A DNA stretch of 64,000 nucleotides from Phoronis australis. Lineage: Eukaryota; Phoronida; Phoronidae. This document shows, piece after piece, positions 35,592 to 49,485 of the stretch (position 1 is the stretch's first letter; each line of letters opens with the position of its first letter). Both the position numbers and the translations under genes were made by a program. The stretch covers positions 447,131 through 511,130 of the forward strand of contig NMRA01000321.1 in NCBI GenBank assembly GCA_002633005.1. Reading direction: 5' to 3'. The notes beneath the pieces were generated by a model. That model worked only from the letters and a program-made list of their open reading frames with translations, was not told the DNA's origin and did no database searches.

Positions 35592-38500
35592 TCATAACAG
35601 CTCATTTACGTGATATGATTCTGTCTCTGTTACAAAACAGATCACCGAAACCATCAGTGATTCAAAAAACGCTTCAGAGTTTATAGGGTTAACCGACTCT
35701 TTGGTTGAAAATTTGAAAATTGTACATGTACACACTGCCTGTGACTTGAGTTGCCCGCTAATTCGGCAACACTTCAAACTCAAATAAGTTTAGCGATTTT
35801 TTTAAACCCCAAAGCGTTACTGTTAAGAGTTTAACATTGTCAGCTAAACAGCGACAAAATGCTCCGCAGCAACATATTACCTTTCCACGGTTACAGCCCC
35901 GATATAAAGTTAGCAGTTGGGGTACAATTTTATGGACCCAAATCCTGTCCGGCTGATGGATGTCAACGGATATCTTTGAATCGGCTTCACTCCAAAGACT
36001 AGCGGCAGATAGTTCACGGCCTATGCAGTTCAACACTTGTTGCTTAAAATTTTCTAGTTCCTCACACTTTTCTTTGAATTCAGACTTTTCACGCATGAGA
36101 ATAACTGAAAAAGAAAAACCCAGAACGTTGATTTGGGTTCACTGTATGTGCTTCGTAAATGACGAAAATAAGTGTAATTCGTTGATTTAAATATTTCTGA
36201 GCACTAGCGAACTTTAAATTTTGTCTATTGGTTACAGCGCTGGTCATCTGAAAATAGTCTTGGTACTGAGGCAAACACACACATTTGTAATTTCCACAAT
36301 GGCGTAACAGTAGTCAAACTGTCTTAACGACTGTCTGACAGGTTTTCGTCCACAAAAGACACATTCTTCAAACGAAATATCAAGCCGTTAGACCGAATGG
36401 AAGGCTTATGCGTAAAAAACGGAACCATGCCAACTTTGTGTGTGGGGGTGCAGTACATGAAAGGTAAACTCGAAAACAGGCAGGTGTCATCGTTTCCTTA
36501 ATAGAAACACGTCTTCCTGTTTCACTAATGGACTTGGTAATTACAGAGACAGACGCAAAAAGTAAGGAGCACAGCTGTAGTCGTATCTTTCCAAAAGCCA
36601 ATGTAAGGTGCGCGTTGGCTAACAAGAAAGCATCCCCCTAAGTCTCCGGTGATCACTTAGTCGGTAATGAGGCAGTGACAAACATAAGACCGACAAAAAT
36701 GCAACAACCAAAACTCCCTTCGGGTGTGCTGTACCTGTGCAAGTGCGGACTTTATTCACTCATTACGCCACGTGACTTTCGATTTATGCTGGAATGATTA
36801 GACATACGGCTGATTTGATAGCAGGCGATTTGAAGCTACCAATATACTCAAAGTGTTCCAATTGGCACCCTAGAGGTCGGTATTGTCAGAAAAACAACGT
36901 AAGCTATGCTCTCGTGACTGGAAACACATCTGACAAAATTCAGTACAATCATTCACCAAAATTGTTAGATATTTAGGCAGGCAAAAATATTAAAACTGCC
37001 ACGAGGAGGAAGAGCGGTAATAAGGTACTTTGGAAACATCGGGACAGTCTTGCTTTCCTCAACTGGAGTTTTTTCTGTCGACTGTCCTTCAAACCGCTTA
37101 CCAGATACAGAGGTAGGCGTCAAATAAGGACACCAAAACACTAAAACTGCAACTAATGGATACACAGAGCAAGAGGGCAGTTTGAACATTTTAGTGAGAT
37201 ACTTTCCTTCTTATGCAAACATATTAATGCAAGTGATGTCCCACATCACTGTGGAATGCTGCAGATACTCGAATAACGCAACAAGTTCCCAATATTCCTT
37301 CCCAAAACGAAAAGAACATGAGCATGCACTAAATATCGTGGTGCCTCTCCTAACTGAAGAGAACTGACGAAGCTTTATTCGTCACAAGTCAGTATTCCAT
37401 TTCGTTCTACAACACCTGCCTCAAAGAACACATGCTGCAAACATACAAAGAGATATCATATCTGTCAAGTTTCCCAAAATTTATTCGCCGAGAGATTTGC
37501 TAATTACAAAAGTAAAGTAAAAACAAAATCAAACAAACTAAACTTGCCATCACCAGTGCTCTCAATCTTTCAAACTTCGGGGTCACAGCCTCTCATTAAG
37601 GAACATATCTACCGAGTTTCATGATGAACATGCACCTCGACACTGGCGACCGGGCAAAGAATACGGCTTTATACTCCTCATATATCAGGTATGTAGAGGA
37701 GTATGTGTGCACATAAAAACAGTCGTACCAATAGAATATGGGTTTGGCGTTTAAGAGCATGTTAAACTTTGTTGTATAACCTATAAAAATGCAATGACAA
37801 CAACCAAGTGTCTTAAAACAACACTTAAAACCGGGTTTTGGCCTACAAACAAGTACAAACTATAATTTGTTCATGTCAAATCTCCCAAATGAAATGAAGC
37901 TCAACAGTTTGGGGCAAGTCGAACATTCCGTATAAAATCTGTTAAATTGACAGACTGGCACTATAAGACAGATAAAGAACAACTTTGGGGAAATTGGGAT
38001 GCAGAAGTGTCTTATCTGAATCATGTTTGTGTCACTCAGGTGAGATGTACGTTCCGGGGTGCATCACCATGTAGACAGAACCATGCACTAAAACAAAGTA
38101 ACGTTCTCATGCCCACCCTTTATACCTTAGCATGCCAACTATTGATCGCCAAGCGGGACTAACTCTACGCGAGTTTATCAAGTGCTGAAGAGAACACCAA
38201 CCTCGTGAAACCAAACAAAAATTTTGTGACGAACCGATGAAGACATTAGCCCTAAAAAGTACTGCTCAATAACTGGTGGCAGAAACAGTTTTGGGTAAAT
38301 TCTAAAATAAAAGGTAGTGTCCTTTTAGATAAATTAACTTTGCTGAAAGTCATTTTCACGAAAGACGTAGCTCTAGTCGACTGGCTTAGGTAATGAATGC
38401 TGTTAGGTTTCACATGATCCTAAGCAAAATGTGTATCCCACCCAACAAGGAAAGTTGGAGTAGAAGAAATCAAGACCTCAAAAATGATCAGAACGTTGAA

Positions 38501-41500
38501 GAAAGTGAAGATAATGCCTTATGGAAAAACACGCAGGTAAATTTCAAACATATGGTGTCCAGTGAATGTAAAGTTACTGCGAAAGTCAAAGAGATCATTG
38601 TCTGACCCCCCTAACCTTGTTCAAACAGTCATTAATATGAATTCCTACCTACCAATACAATCTTGCATCACCTTCAGTCTAGATATGTAAGCTTCTTCAC
38701 GACGCCCAATCTACAATCAGACACACGTGACACTCTACATGTATTTGACAAGTAAGGTGTTCAAAACGATAACAGACACAAACTTTTGCCCAGACAATTT
38801 TTGAGAGTCAACACTTACCAGGAAATAGCTTGGATTCGTCAGTAGAAGAATGTAGTTATGGTAATATAATTTGATGAACGAGCCAGAATTGACCCGAAAG
38901 TCATCGGTTAGCTCTCCCGACATGAATAGATTTCCATTATCAGGTGTATTAAAAGTCTAGTCATCGGTTAGCTCTCCCGACATGAATAGATTTCCATTAT
39001 CAGGTGTATTAAAAGTCTAGTCATCGGTTAGCTCTCCCGACATGAATAGATTTCCATTATCAAGTGTATTAAAAGTCTAGTCATCGGTTAGCTCTCCCGA
39101 CATGAATAGATTTCCATTATCAAGTGTATTAAAAGTCTAGTCATCGGTTAGCTCTCCCGACATGAATAGATTTCCATTATCAAGTGTATTAAAAGTCTAC
39201 ACATCTTAGGAAAGTCATGATATTACACACCATTTCAGAGTGTTGACTGTTGATTCTGAAATCACCAGCCACGCCCTGTCAGCTCGACGTACTTCCGATC
39301 TGACTACAACAAACACTACAAAAGCCACATAACAAGCACTGCGAATGCGACTACACTCCTTTCTACTATTCCTGCTTCTGTTGCTGCTACTACCACTAAC
39401 ATTACTGTTAGTAAACTCTACTAACGTATATGGATGTGCAGTTTGGCCAAGCATATCCTAAGCAACTGCCTATTTGTAAATAATGAATACTATACGGTAG
39501 GGCAGCTTACCTCTTCGTTGAAGTTCAAGTCTGCTAAAGTATTCTCCTCCACTGTTTTTCCTGAGGAAGAAAATGAAGCTTTAAATAATCGAATGATACA
39601 ATCCTAGAACTAGTCTCTATATTGCTGGAGTGCTCAACACCGATAGAAAGGCTCATTTAAGAAAGTCGCATTTTAACAGCACCTCGGTAGGTCTCGTCTA
39701 TTTATACATTTGGCAGCATTACTTAGGACGTGCAGATATACAGCTAATGTAGAAATGTACGAGACTAATTATCTCAAATAGGTAACGGAGAAGGAATGAA
39801 AGTTCGTCACTTACTTGACTTCACTGTTTCCTCTAATTTTTTCACTTTTTCTTCAAGAATATTCACCTGGCTGTCCTTTGCCATTGTGACCCCGTCACTC
39901 TTGTTGACCTACGCAAGGATAACGAGCAAAATGGATTCACCAAACTTTTTCCAAGATGTGTGGACAGGATTTCTCAGATCAACAAAACAAATGTCTGCTT
40001 TGACCTATAATGCAAACTTTGACCCATTATGTTCATTCGTGTCCACCATGTCCGTTTTGAACCCTCGTGTCCACTTTGACCGATCATACCCGTTATGCCC
40101 ATGTTTTTGTTAGAGACAGGTTTAATGCTGTAAAATCCATTTTCTCTCGTTTAATCGATTTTGAACCACGCCTATGATAGACTAGTGCACTTACACCATT
40201 CTTCGCGGCAACTGTGTGAAATTAAAGTGTTTGAATACCTCGGTGTTATGTTGGTAGTTATGCAGTGTATCCTCGACATCCTCAGTATCGTCAGGCTCGT
40301 CATTTTCCTCGACCAGCCTTCCCTTGAGGTCGTCCAATTCTGATGACATTGAGGCCAGCTTCTCCTTTAGATCTTCGTTCTCCTAGAGTTAACAGTACAC
40401 GTACAAAAAAGACAAGGTAGCCCTTCAGGCCACTGGGTTCATTCCTCCAAATCGAACCTTATTTTTGACATTTCCATTCTACTTCCGAGTGAAATTAACG
40501 TGACAAATTTTTATTATTCTGTGTTCGAGTTCATCATAGTTTACGCACATGACTGTATAATCTTAATCTAATTTGCATTTTGTGATTCCAACGTTAAGCC
40601 AAGCCAGGGCAGACGGGTAACTACATGTAAATGTACAAACTGAGCTGTCTAACTCAAGTGAGCCGTAGCTGTATGGGACAGCAGCTAGTTCACTCGCGGT
40701 CAGCCGTGCTACAAGTGTGAGACAAATCAGCTCCTTTAGCAAGTCGTACGGTCTGCGCTGGCCTGCAGTATGTCTGATTTCGAAATCTCAGTGATCGTCA
40801 ATGGTGACTCTGAACTAGACGCTGATCTTCGTAGACTATAAAATACTCGAGTACAGAATAATAGACACATATCTTAAGTTCGCGTTAACGGAAAATGTCA
40901 AAACCAATTTGGAGTTCGATTCCACATCCTAAGAGAAGACCCCAGGCACAGACGTAGCTCTTGAAAAAATGTAGCTAACCGAATTCAAATGAAACGCTGC
41001 TACATGTACATAGGCGGATTTAGGGAGGTGGGGGGTCAGCCCCCCCCCCCCTCTTGGCTGTCGCAAGCAAAGTGAAACAACAGCAACGGCGGGGACCGTG
41101 AGGAAATAATGAGTTAGGTAACAAAGACCGGTAGCGGATGAGGGGGGGGGGACTCAGACCCCAGATCATAGTAGCTGGAGTCCGTTCCCCGTTCCTTTTA
41201 TTTTTATTTTAGTCCAACGACAGACTATGGGAATAGAAGGTCCACAAGCACGGCCCCGCAACTTACTGGCCGCCTGTGTACATGCACTCGAGATTTGCCC
41301 AATTTCCCGAGGCAACATGTTGGGCCTCCTTATGGTATCCTAGATCCGCCACTGTGGTAATACAGAATGTCCCAAAATGTTATCCATATTTTGCTTCAGA
41401 TAATTAAGGGAACTCAACCAAACTAAACCGCAACTACTATGGGTGGATGAAATCTTAGCGAAATTACAAAAATAATGTCGAGTCGTCGTGTTATCGATTG

Positions 41501-43783
41501 GTTGTCTGTCTAAAATTTGTTTGGCGTGTCCACTGTTTTGTTCATGTAAGCACTCTTGAGAGTGGCGTGCCATAGGCGGTTTTAGCCGGAGGACAGGGGG
41601 TCCGCACCCCCTAGGCTGAAAAATAAACAGCGTGAAGAGGGGGGAGGGGGCAGAGCGCAGCGGAATCGTGTACCCGTTTTTTTTTTAGTCCTCCGGTAGA
41701 ATTTGGCAACACCAGGTCCTCATCGCCAGCCCTCGCAACTTTCGGGCCGCCTGTGCATACAATCGTGCTTTGCCCAAGTCACCGAGGCAACATCTTGGGC
41801 CCCCCTTATGGTATCCTAGATCCGCCACTGCGTGCACTACTGTGGACCAATAGGAGCACCCCGCATTACACGCGATGGAATTCTCCTTCATCCCCGGGAT
41901 AAGAAAGCGCACTTACGCGTCTCTCATTTATGTCGGGAAGGCTACGAATTTTAGATCACGCATCCAATGGTATTTTTCCAGTCGGAGTTGCAGTCAACAG
42001 TAACTTTGTTGGCATTGGAAAGACGAAGAGAGTAATGCAACCAAGGAAAGGTTTTAAAGAATCACGCAACAACAAATAACATGTTACACGTAAACGAGGC
42101 ATCAGATGTACACATGTACCTGATGGATGTTTACGGCATTTTCGGTAAATTAAGCGAGCCTCGAGGTCGCTGTGTAATCCGGGACGTAACTATGGGTGAG
42201 AAGAATGTTTCTGAATCGATTAAATGTCACCAAGCCATACAGACAGTAACTTTTTTAAAATACATGCTTCAGATGTGATAACGTACATTGTAGGTTAGTA
42301 ACATTTTTGGTCATCCAGTTTTTTGTTTCTGAAATGATTAAATTCTGCCTAAAATGATCAGAGTACTACTTGTGCCGCGGTGCGATGAAATGCATGCGCT
42401 GCAGTGGCGACTGCTTGGGTGAGGAGAGACTTGTGACTGGTCTAGAGTTTAAAATTTGAGGGAGCTCGCAATGTGTGAATTCATAACACGGCCCAGGGGC
42501 ATTTTTCAACGTTTCAACGTGATTCCGGACGTTTATTTTTTGACGTTGGAAAATAACACCGGTAGTTTCAACGGTTTCACTATGAAATGTGAGGTTTTTG
42601 AAAAAATACATTCATGGGTTATATTCAAACACACGTGATTGACAAGCTTTAAGCTTCTCAAACACTGCGCTGGTCAGTATGGTAACGATTCAACCTCGCG
42701 TGAAACAGCTTACAAATTTTGGATTTTTGGAGGAGGAAGCTTTGCAGGGGAATTTCACTGAGGCGTGAATTGCACGGTGTTGTTTCAGCGGTTCAGTCTC
42801 GCTAACATTTTGCCGATATTTAATGGGTAAACGCGTCAAAGAATTATGACAGCGCGAACCAGAGCCACTGCTAAGACAATTGTCGCATGGTATAGATGAA
42901 ATACGGTATCTTGTCAACGCACTGAGGCCACAGATAATAACGCTGCACACCCACTGACGCCGCCGATGTGCAACGGTAATGCAATTGAAGGTGAAACCAG
43001 TGATGCCTGCCGACGACAAAGACAACAGCAAGGACTCGGTAACGACGGTGTTGCCAACAAGGGAGAAACCGGCGACTTGGCGATGACTTACTTTAGTAGT
43101 TTGTTTTACACAAAATAAAACAGCACTCCCCCTCACTATCGACACATTTTCAAACATCTGACAAGTTTTCAAAGGCAGCAGACTCCTTTTGCATAAAAAA
43201 CATGTATGCTGTGCCTAATCATGAACACCTCCAGTGTTTTGTAGCCTCGAATTTCCCTCGAAGGTTAATGTGTCTGCGTATGTGCAAATTTCAGTCAAAC
43301 GCCTATCTCTACTTTGGAAATTATATGTCTATGAATAAATTCCGCACATGCGCCGATAACACTCAAATTGCCTTTGCGAAAATACCCGGGATTCCCCGGA
43401 TGGTTGTGCACAAGTGGAAGAATTAAACTCAGTAACGAGCGCCCTCTGTCAATTAAACTTTTAGTGAATACCTGCTTTAATTCTTTTTCCTTTTCTAAAT
43501 GTTTTCTTTCTGCATCTTGCAACCTTTCTTTCAAGCGCCTGATTTCCTCGCCTTTCTCATCCGCCAACATTCCTTGTCCTTCTCCATGATCCATTGTAAG
43601 CACAGCAGCAACTTTTGACAATACTTGAGCAGCGATTTTCTCTAAATCGTGTTGGTTCAAATGTGGATAACTGATCGGATCTTCGTTCTGGGATGAGGAC
43701 TCACTGACAGGTGATTTTGTGGCCCGGTAATAATTCGGCTGTATACTAATTGGCGCCATGCGCGGTTCAGTGTAGTTCTCCAT
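35592..43783 (-). CDS. Unassigned coiled-coil protein, seven exons
   Basis: Minus-strand exons in phase: 43783-43472 (ATG, MENYTEPRMAPIS start), 40382-40239, 39908-39815, 39560-39511, 38710-38653 (or 38647), 36104-35881 and 35738-35592. They encode about 342-344 residues. Residues 65-104 (EEIRRLKERLQDAERKHLEK) and the ILEEKVKKLEETV and SEFKEKCEELENFKQQV stretches are strong coiled coils. An acidic linker (EENDEPDDTEDVEDT) separates the first two. The C-terminal part (HQPDRIWVHKIVPQLLTLYR) is non-coiled. The last exon is the least certain: it rests on a weak acceptor and has a low-complexity product. The gene lies on the same strand as the TNIP-like gene, but I cannot show homology, and UBAN is absent. 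Function unknown. Confidence 0.65.
38899..39198. repeat. 60-bp minisatellite, 5 copies (intronic)
   Basis: Five exact-length 60-bp units (start AGTCATCGGTTAGCTCTCCC) differ at only one or a few positions. The first two carry CAGG and the last three CAAG at the same site. It lies in an intron of the coiled-coil gene and there is no spacer/repeat alternation. Confidence 0.98.
41010..41354. mobile_element. MITE of the GGCGGATTTAGG family
   Basis: The left end GGCGGATTTAGGGAGG and right end CCTAGATCCGCCACTG are inverted copies. The interior holds long G and C runs. It lies in an intron of the coiled-coil gene. Confidence 0.7.
41571..41830. mobile_element. Second MITE of the same family
   Basis: The left end is AGGCGGTTTTAGCCGG and the right end GTATCCTAGATCCGCCACTG. 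It shares the GTTGCCTCGG-type interior and CATCTTGGGCCCCCCTTATG-like right arm with the preceding element, 217 bp away and in the same orientation. Confidence 0.7.
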
Positions 43784-43901
43784 ATTCGCGAATGACCAAA
43801 GTATGCATTTCCCGAACGCCAACGGTGCTTATGGTTCGTCGGACACAATCTATAATGCATAGTGATCATTACATCAATAATAAGGCGATCAACAATGTCA
43901 A

Positions 43902-43951
43902 GGTGGAGCAGATTTTCCAGGCACGGTGTAACACGGAGAATCTGCTCCACC
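43902..43951. repeat. Short hairpin at the edge of a Penelope-like fragment
   Basis: The 13-bp arms GGTGGAGCAGATT and AATCTGCTCCACC surround a 24-bp loop. It lies directly upstream of the Penelope-like coding remnant and about 120 bp upstream of the start codon of the coiled-coil gene. Confidence 0.65.
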
Positions 43952-44740
43952 AATTTAAATTTTGAGAGTGACGTAGGTAAGATTTTCCAGTTATTGCGTG
44001 CCAATGGTTACCCTTTGAATTTTCTGAATAACTGTAAAAAGCACTTTCTTTCAAAAATGAATGAGGCAGATAAGGTAGTTGTTATTGGAACCGAGAAAAA
44101 GAAAGTTTTCTTTTCTCTTGGTTACACCGGGCCAAGTAGTATAAAATTGGAACGTCAATTATCTCGCCTTATTCATTGCATTGGCCCAGCAGTTGAACTG
44201 ATAGTTGTTTTCAAACCCCTCCGGAAACTTTCTAATGTGCTGTGTAAACTGAAGTCACCCATCCCTTTATTGAACAAGAGCAATGTCGTGTATAAGGTAA
44301 CTGTAAGGAATTCTGTATAGGACTCACACAGAGACGCCTCTGTGGCAGGTTGAACGAACATCACACCTCAGAGAAAAGTAGCATATATAGGCAATGTATT
44401 AGCTACAATCACCAAGCTAACTCTGTTAGTATTATCTGCAGAGAACCTAATAAGGAGTTACTCTACATTAAAGAGCCATTGGACATTCAGAACCAGCATG
44501 CCACTGACCCTCTGAATAACATGCAGATCTCAGTGACCCTGCAACTATGGTGATGACCAGCTACTGACTATATTCTATGTATCTCCCACTTCACTTTATG
44601 GATGTTACGTGAGCTGTATGTTGGCACTTTTTGTCCTAAATTTTTGTAAGTATGATCCTGATGATATCTAATGAAAAGACGAAACGTTGAATTGAACATA
44701 AACTTTTTATTTGTGCGGCGATCGTCCGGTTTTTAACCTA
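43952..44740 (+). mobile_element. Penelope-like retroelement, 3' fragment with GIY-YIG remnant
   Basis: The plus-strand frame shows the C-terminal signature of Penelope-like elements: LLRANGYPLNFL, TEKKKVFFSLGYTGPSS, KLERQLSRLI, then SPIPLLNKSNVVYKV. After a frameshift near 44298 it continues as a GIY-YIG-type segment (EFCIGLTQRRLCGRLNEHH) in another frame to a stop at about 44551. The reverse transcriptase is absent, so this is a dead 5'-truncated fragment. It lies immediately upstream of the coiled-coil gene in opposite orientation. Confidence 0.85.
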
Positions 44741-47700
44741 AAAATTATGTTGGCAGTACTTCTTTGTGACACCATTATTTAGTCAAGTTCATAAAATATA
44801 CCCCAAATGGGCAAAAATTGCTGCTCAAGTCTAAAAAGTGTCCCTTTCCATAAAATTTTGTTAATGCACGGGTACTCCAATTTTTCAGTGGTGGCTGCCT
44901 CCACGGACAAACACTGAGGCAACAAATGGGTGTGCAGGTGGAGGCACAACAGTTGTTGGCTGGTCGTGGAGGATCGCCGTGAAGCAAGTGCCAACTCCGG
45001 GCGAAACTTGGTGGTAATGGAGTTGAAACTGGTTGTCCACCTGGGAGAGGTTGCACTCACAATTGATATTTCACTCTCCCGCCTCCCACCCCCAGTGAGC
45101 AATCCATCCTACATATACCTATGACCTTGGCCCCTTATTACTACGCCATGGTCGATCTGTCGAGTTCTGGGTAATCTAAACGACACCTTGCATTACGTAG
45201 CGGTCCATGATTGGGTTCGTGACGGCGGAAAAAATGAAAAATTGGAAATTGTCTATTTTTGATCTAAATTAAAATTGCTGCACGATTGAGCACAGGTTCG
45301 GTGCAAGACTGTCACATATATTTTAACAGCGATATAAAGCTGGGTCTGACTAGGTCTTCAGTTAAACATGGCAATTACTGGAAAAGGAAAATTTGCTCTT
45401 CAAAGATTCGTAAAATGATGTTGTGCTGGTTGCCGAGTAGGCCTTACGTTATTGCCTATCCAAATGAAGTACTGTCAGTCGGGGAATTCCCCCAAATTGA
45501 CACGATCACGATGACAAATTACGGGGTTTTCCAGCGACTGTAATATACCGGTACTGTATTTATTAAATACGTGATGGCCTTGCACCTGTTAACCAGCAAA
45601 CATGAGGGGGTGTTACAGAATAAAATCCCAACTGGTAAAATCAACGCTATCAAAAGACTTCAAACTAATCGTGACGCCATTACAATAAGTCGCGTTTGCG
45701 TAGTCAGGCACCCACAGTGTCGGCGAGAATCACTTTTCTGGCATTTCTGTTAACCTTGTTCAAAGCTATGGGCACACTGGATGACCTACATGTACATCTG
45801 TTTTCGTCTCAATAAATGTATGAACTTACCTTTACTCATAGACAGACGTCCAAATCAGTGTGCTATGACTTGTGTTATTATCGTTCCAAGAGTTGAATGT
45901 CTACCGTAAGGTAGCCGAGCCAGCACGCAGGTATCACTTGATTTGCTTCGGGATTTTTTTTACGCCGGCGTTTCTGATTGGCTAGTCGAATTCTCAACAG
46001 GCAGCGCTGTATGCAAACAAACTGAAGTGGCTGATGGACTAAAATACGGTCTGTTGGACAGACAAATCTGTGTTTGAAATTTATTTTCAGGAATGTGAAT
46101 CCTAGAAATTGTGGATGCGCCTTTTCGGAGTGCATCTTTCTACTGTCCGACTTTTGTTTACGATACTGTCCTGTATTCATACATGTACAGTATGAATAAC
46201 ACACCGGTTAAATCGGCCAGATATGCGTTTATTGTACATGTATGTGCTTCAAGCACGCGGCTATTAAACATTACTGCAGAAACGAAATAGTTGCTGCGAC
46301 GCCACTTACATGACAAGGCTATTTAATTTAGCATGTTCAAATAACCATAGCTGTTATATAGTTGACTAGATAAGATATTAGGAAAATAATTTCAACGATT
46401 CAAAAGATTTCTATCCTATAAAGACAAATATTTTTCAATATGAATCCTCCACACTAATTGCTGTGGATAGATTAGTGTGGCATTCAACTCGAATTATACA
46501 TCTTTATATAATATACTTAATTGGACCATTGGTTCCGTTTGATACAATTGTTAAATAAAAATTCGGAATGCAGTGACGGCGAAAAATGCTATAAACTACT
46601 CCAAGTATCTATTCGAAACTTACAGACAATTGTTTTCTGATAGATAAAAAATGGGAAATAATCGATCACGTGGCTTTGAAATGTACTGTAGATAGCTCAT
46701 CACATTTCTAGTATTGCAGAACTTTCCCATTCAAGTTAAGAAATAAACACTTTTCTTCAGAAAGTAAAAGGTAGTGATCCTGATACATGTAGAGTGCATG
46801 TTACATTAAACAAATGATATTCTGTCATTGGAATACACTTTACGATTGTTATGTTACTAAAGCAAGTGGACTCTGGAAAAAAAACAAGGCTAATATGAAG
46901 AGACAGTGCTATTTTGAACCCCTGCTGCCTAGTTGTCACGGTCAACATTCAGGAAAGTGGGACTTCAGAATAAACAGCGGAACATCTGGGTCTAAGCCAA
47001 AACATAAATTGGCTTGATTTGGTAACTACAACTCTCGAATGAAATTCAGTGGATCATGGAGCAGGCAGCTGGAGATTCTCAGTGCAAACTCTCGCGGCTA
47101 GTCTCGGGGTCGGTTAATAATACATAGGCCACGTGCGACAGTTGGAATTTCAGGGTCAATGTTCTATGAAAAAAAACAAAATGAATGGGACTATCGCGGA
47201 TTTATTGCCCAAAAGATTCAAACTCGTTGGCGTTCAAGAAGTAATAAAAAGCAAATAAAATTAGTCATTTGAATAATTGTAGAAGAGACCACATCCACAC
47301 AGGGCCTATATTTGAACGTTACTGGCCCGGCGGCAAATCCACTGGCCCCAGGCTGTCGCTAGTACATACTAAATGACGTCATGCAACACGCATCTAAATC
47401 AGTGATAATTCAAAAGTCTACTCTGAATACTGTTTGATTCTTACTTATCATAATTTTATGTAAGTTTAGTTCCCATCTCAGCTATTTCTTATATCATTAA
47501 AGTAAACTTATAACCAAATTCTCACCTTAAGAAGAAGTATGTCCACTACTAACATTTTTTTAGGTTTTTGATATGTTATAGAGCTTTTCAAGGGCTTCCA
47601 TTTGGTACATAATTCATATTCCAATTTTATTTGAGTCACACCCCATTTGAACACAAATTGATTGAACTTTGTACCCAAAATGAATACCACACAAATCTAA

Positions 47701-48647
47701 TTACTCCTACTGTCCTCTCTGACAACGTGTAATTTATTATTTTGCTGGGCTAATTTAGTGTTACAATTAGTGTCAGCAGAGCATCTGGCTAGCTTGAGGA
47801 ATATTAACAGATGCCTGAGCGCGTTGAGACTTCGGCTATACAATAATGAATATTTTGGACGAAACCAACAGGCAAATGAAAGAACCAATCAGTTATATTT
47901 GTGCTGCAAAGACATTTAATTGATAAGAATGACCTCGCTGTTTAATTTAGAGTTGTGACGAAGCTTAATTATCTCTGTCTGACAATCTTTTGGTTCACAT
48001 TTGCTTGGCTTCAGGGGCATAACTTCTGCTGGGCGGAGTGTCAGGGGTGTGGCACCCCCCAATAATTTTCGATTTAGTAGGGCAAGGGCACAAAAAGTAG
48101 GGCAACGACAGTAAAATTGAGCAAATAGTTCCATTCAAATATTAAAGGCTTTCAAGTTTGCAAATCATGCAAAAGCTTGTACGATGCGGATTTTTTTGAT
48201 TGTTGGTATTTTTTCCTACATGCATTTTATAGCACGAATTATGTCACTGGATTCTGCTGGTCCTTTTTATTCGCAAGAATTGCCAAACCGATGGAAAACA
48301 AGATTTTATTCATATTTTTGACGCAGTCACGCTAAAATACGATTTAATCTTTGCTACAGAAGGAAGAGTTTATCCTGAATGAATTGAGACTAATCGATAT
48401 AACTGTTTCATTGTTCAGGAACTCTACTGAGGAAATGCTTAGATCAATGCCAGAATCCGATTTGCTAGATTGAAACACAATACCCGAGAAAGAGTTTTCT
48501 GACAAAATGACGAAGCGTACATCAAAAAAGATAAACCAGTGCGCTTCAACTTCATCAGCTGTGGGTTTACACGAAACATACCAAAGATGGACAATTGAGA
48601 TTCTGAGCTCTCCATACGCTGTCCAGCGAGTACAGAAACAACATAAG

Positions 48648-49087
48648 ACGTTGCTTTTCCCATATTGAACAATCTCGTTACATTATTTCAACCACCTCTT
48701 GTAATCCCTCCAGAAGACGAATTCTTGGCTTTTTGTGATCTCTTCCCGCCAACGGTTAGTACAGACAAAGCTAACATGGAAGTTGAGCATGATACATCTA
48801 TTTTCACAAATCTGTGTACGTTCTTGAAGCCACCTATTGACACGGTTACCGCTTTCAAGAATAATTTAAAGGGATCTTCGCGTGCATCTACAAAGCTTTT
48901 CATTTTTACCAAACTAAAAACAATGAAAAATTGCCCCCGTTCAACTATGAATGACGAGAGATTGGAAGACCTGGATGTTCTTGCAACTGAAACGAATTTG
49001 AAAGATACCATCAATGCTGAAGCCAAAAACGACGTCTGGAGTAATAAAAAGAACAGGACGCTTAAGATAAAGACTGCAAGTTTATAA
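48648..49087 (+). CDS. Uncertain open frame, about 146 codons
   Basis: The plus-strand frame includes PPEDEFLAFCDLFPPTV and a lysine-rich tail to the stop at 49085-49087. It lacks an early ATG (the first in-frame one is near 48777) and a clear acceptor, and an equally long frame runs antisense. Nothing is recognised. It may be a transposon relic. Confidence 0.18.
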
Positions 49088-49485
49088 TTATGACTAACCA
49101 CAAGTCTACAGGTCTTTGAAAACATGAAACAACGATATCGAACTCTAGCTTCAGGTGGTAACATTTACATGTAATCAACCCATTTGTTTGACTGTTCAAC
49201 TGTACGTTTGGGAATGATTTTGTCTGAACTACGCTGTGATCACCCAACTGAGGGTACGTGTAGACTGCCAATTACTATCAACAATTCCATGGTCGTTATT
49301 CGTTGATTTATTGTCATAATACAGCCACCTGTACCACCTTGGCTTTCAGAGAATTCGATGAGCAGCTGTATCAAAATGTACCGCAAATTACACCTTTAAG
49401 GACACGCCCCAAAGCAAAGGTACTAGTTTCGTCCCCTACTGGGCTTATTACAGAATATAAGACATTTGAAGTTGTATCCTTAAGC

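Noticed and set aside
38899-39198. Regular 60-bp array considered as a CRISPR-like array
   Set aside because: Units are contiguous with no variable spacers, and the context is an animal intron.
39815-40382. Plus-strand frames at 39796-40113 and 40161-40343
   Set aside because: They are antisense to two minus-strand exons with good splice sites and coiled-coil content.
42690-43172. 160-codon minus-strand open frame
   Set aside because: It sits in an intron of the coiled-coil gene on the same strand. Its ends do not fit splice phase and its composition is not protein-like.
48688-49164. 158-codon minus-strand open frame
   Set aside because: It is antisense to an equally long plus-strand frame, and there is no domain or splice context on either strand.
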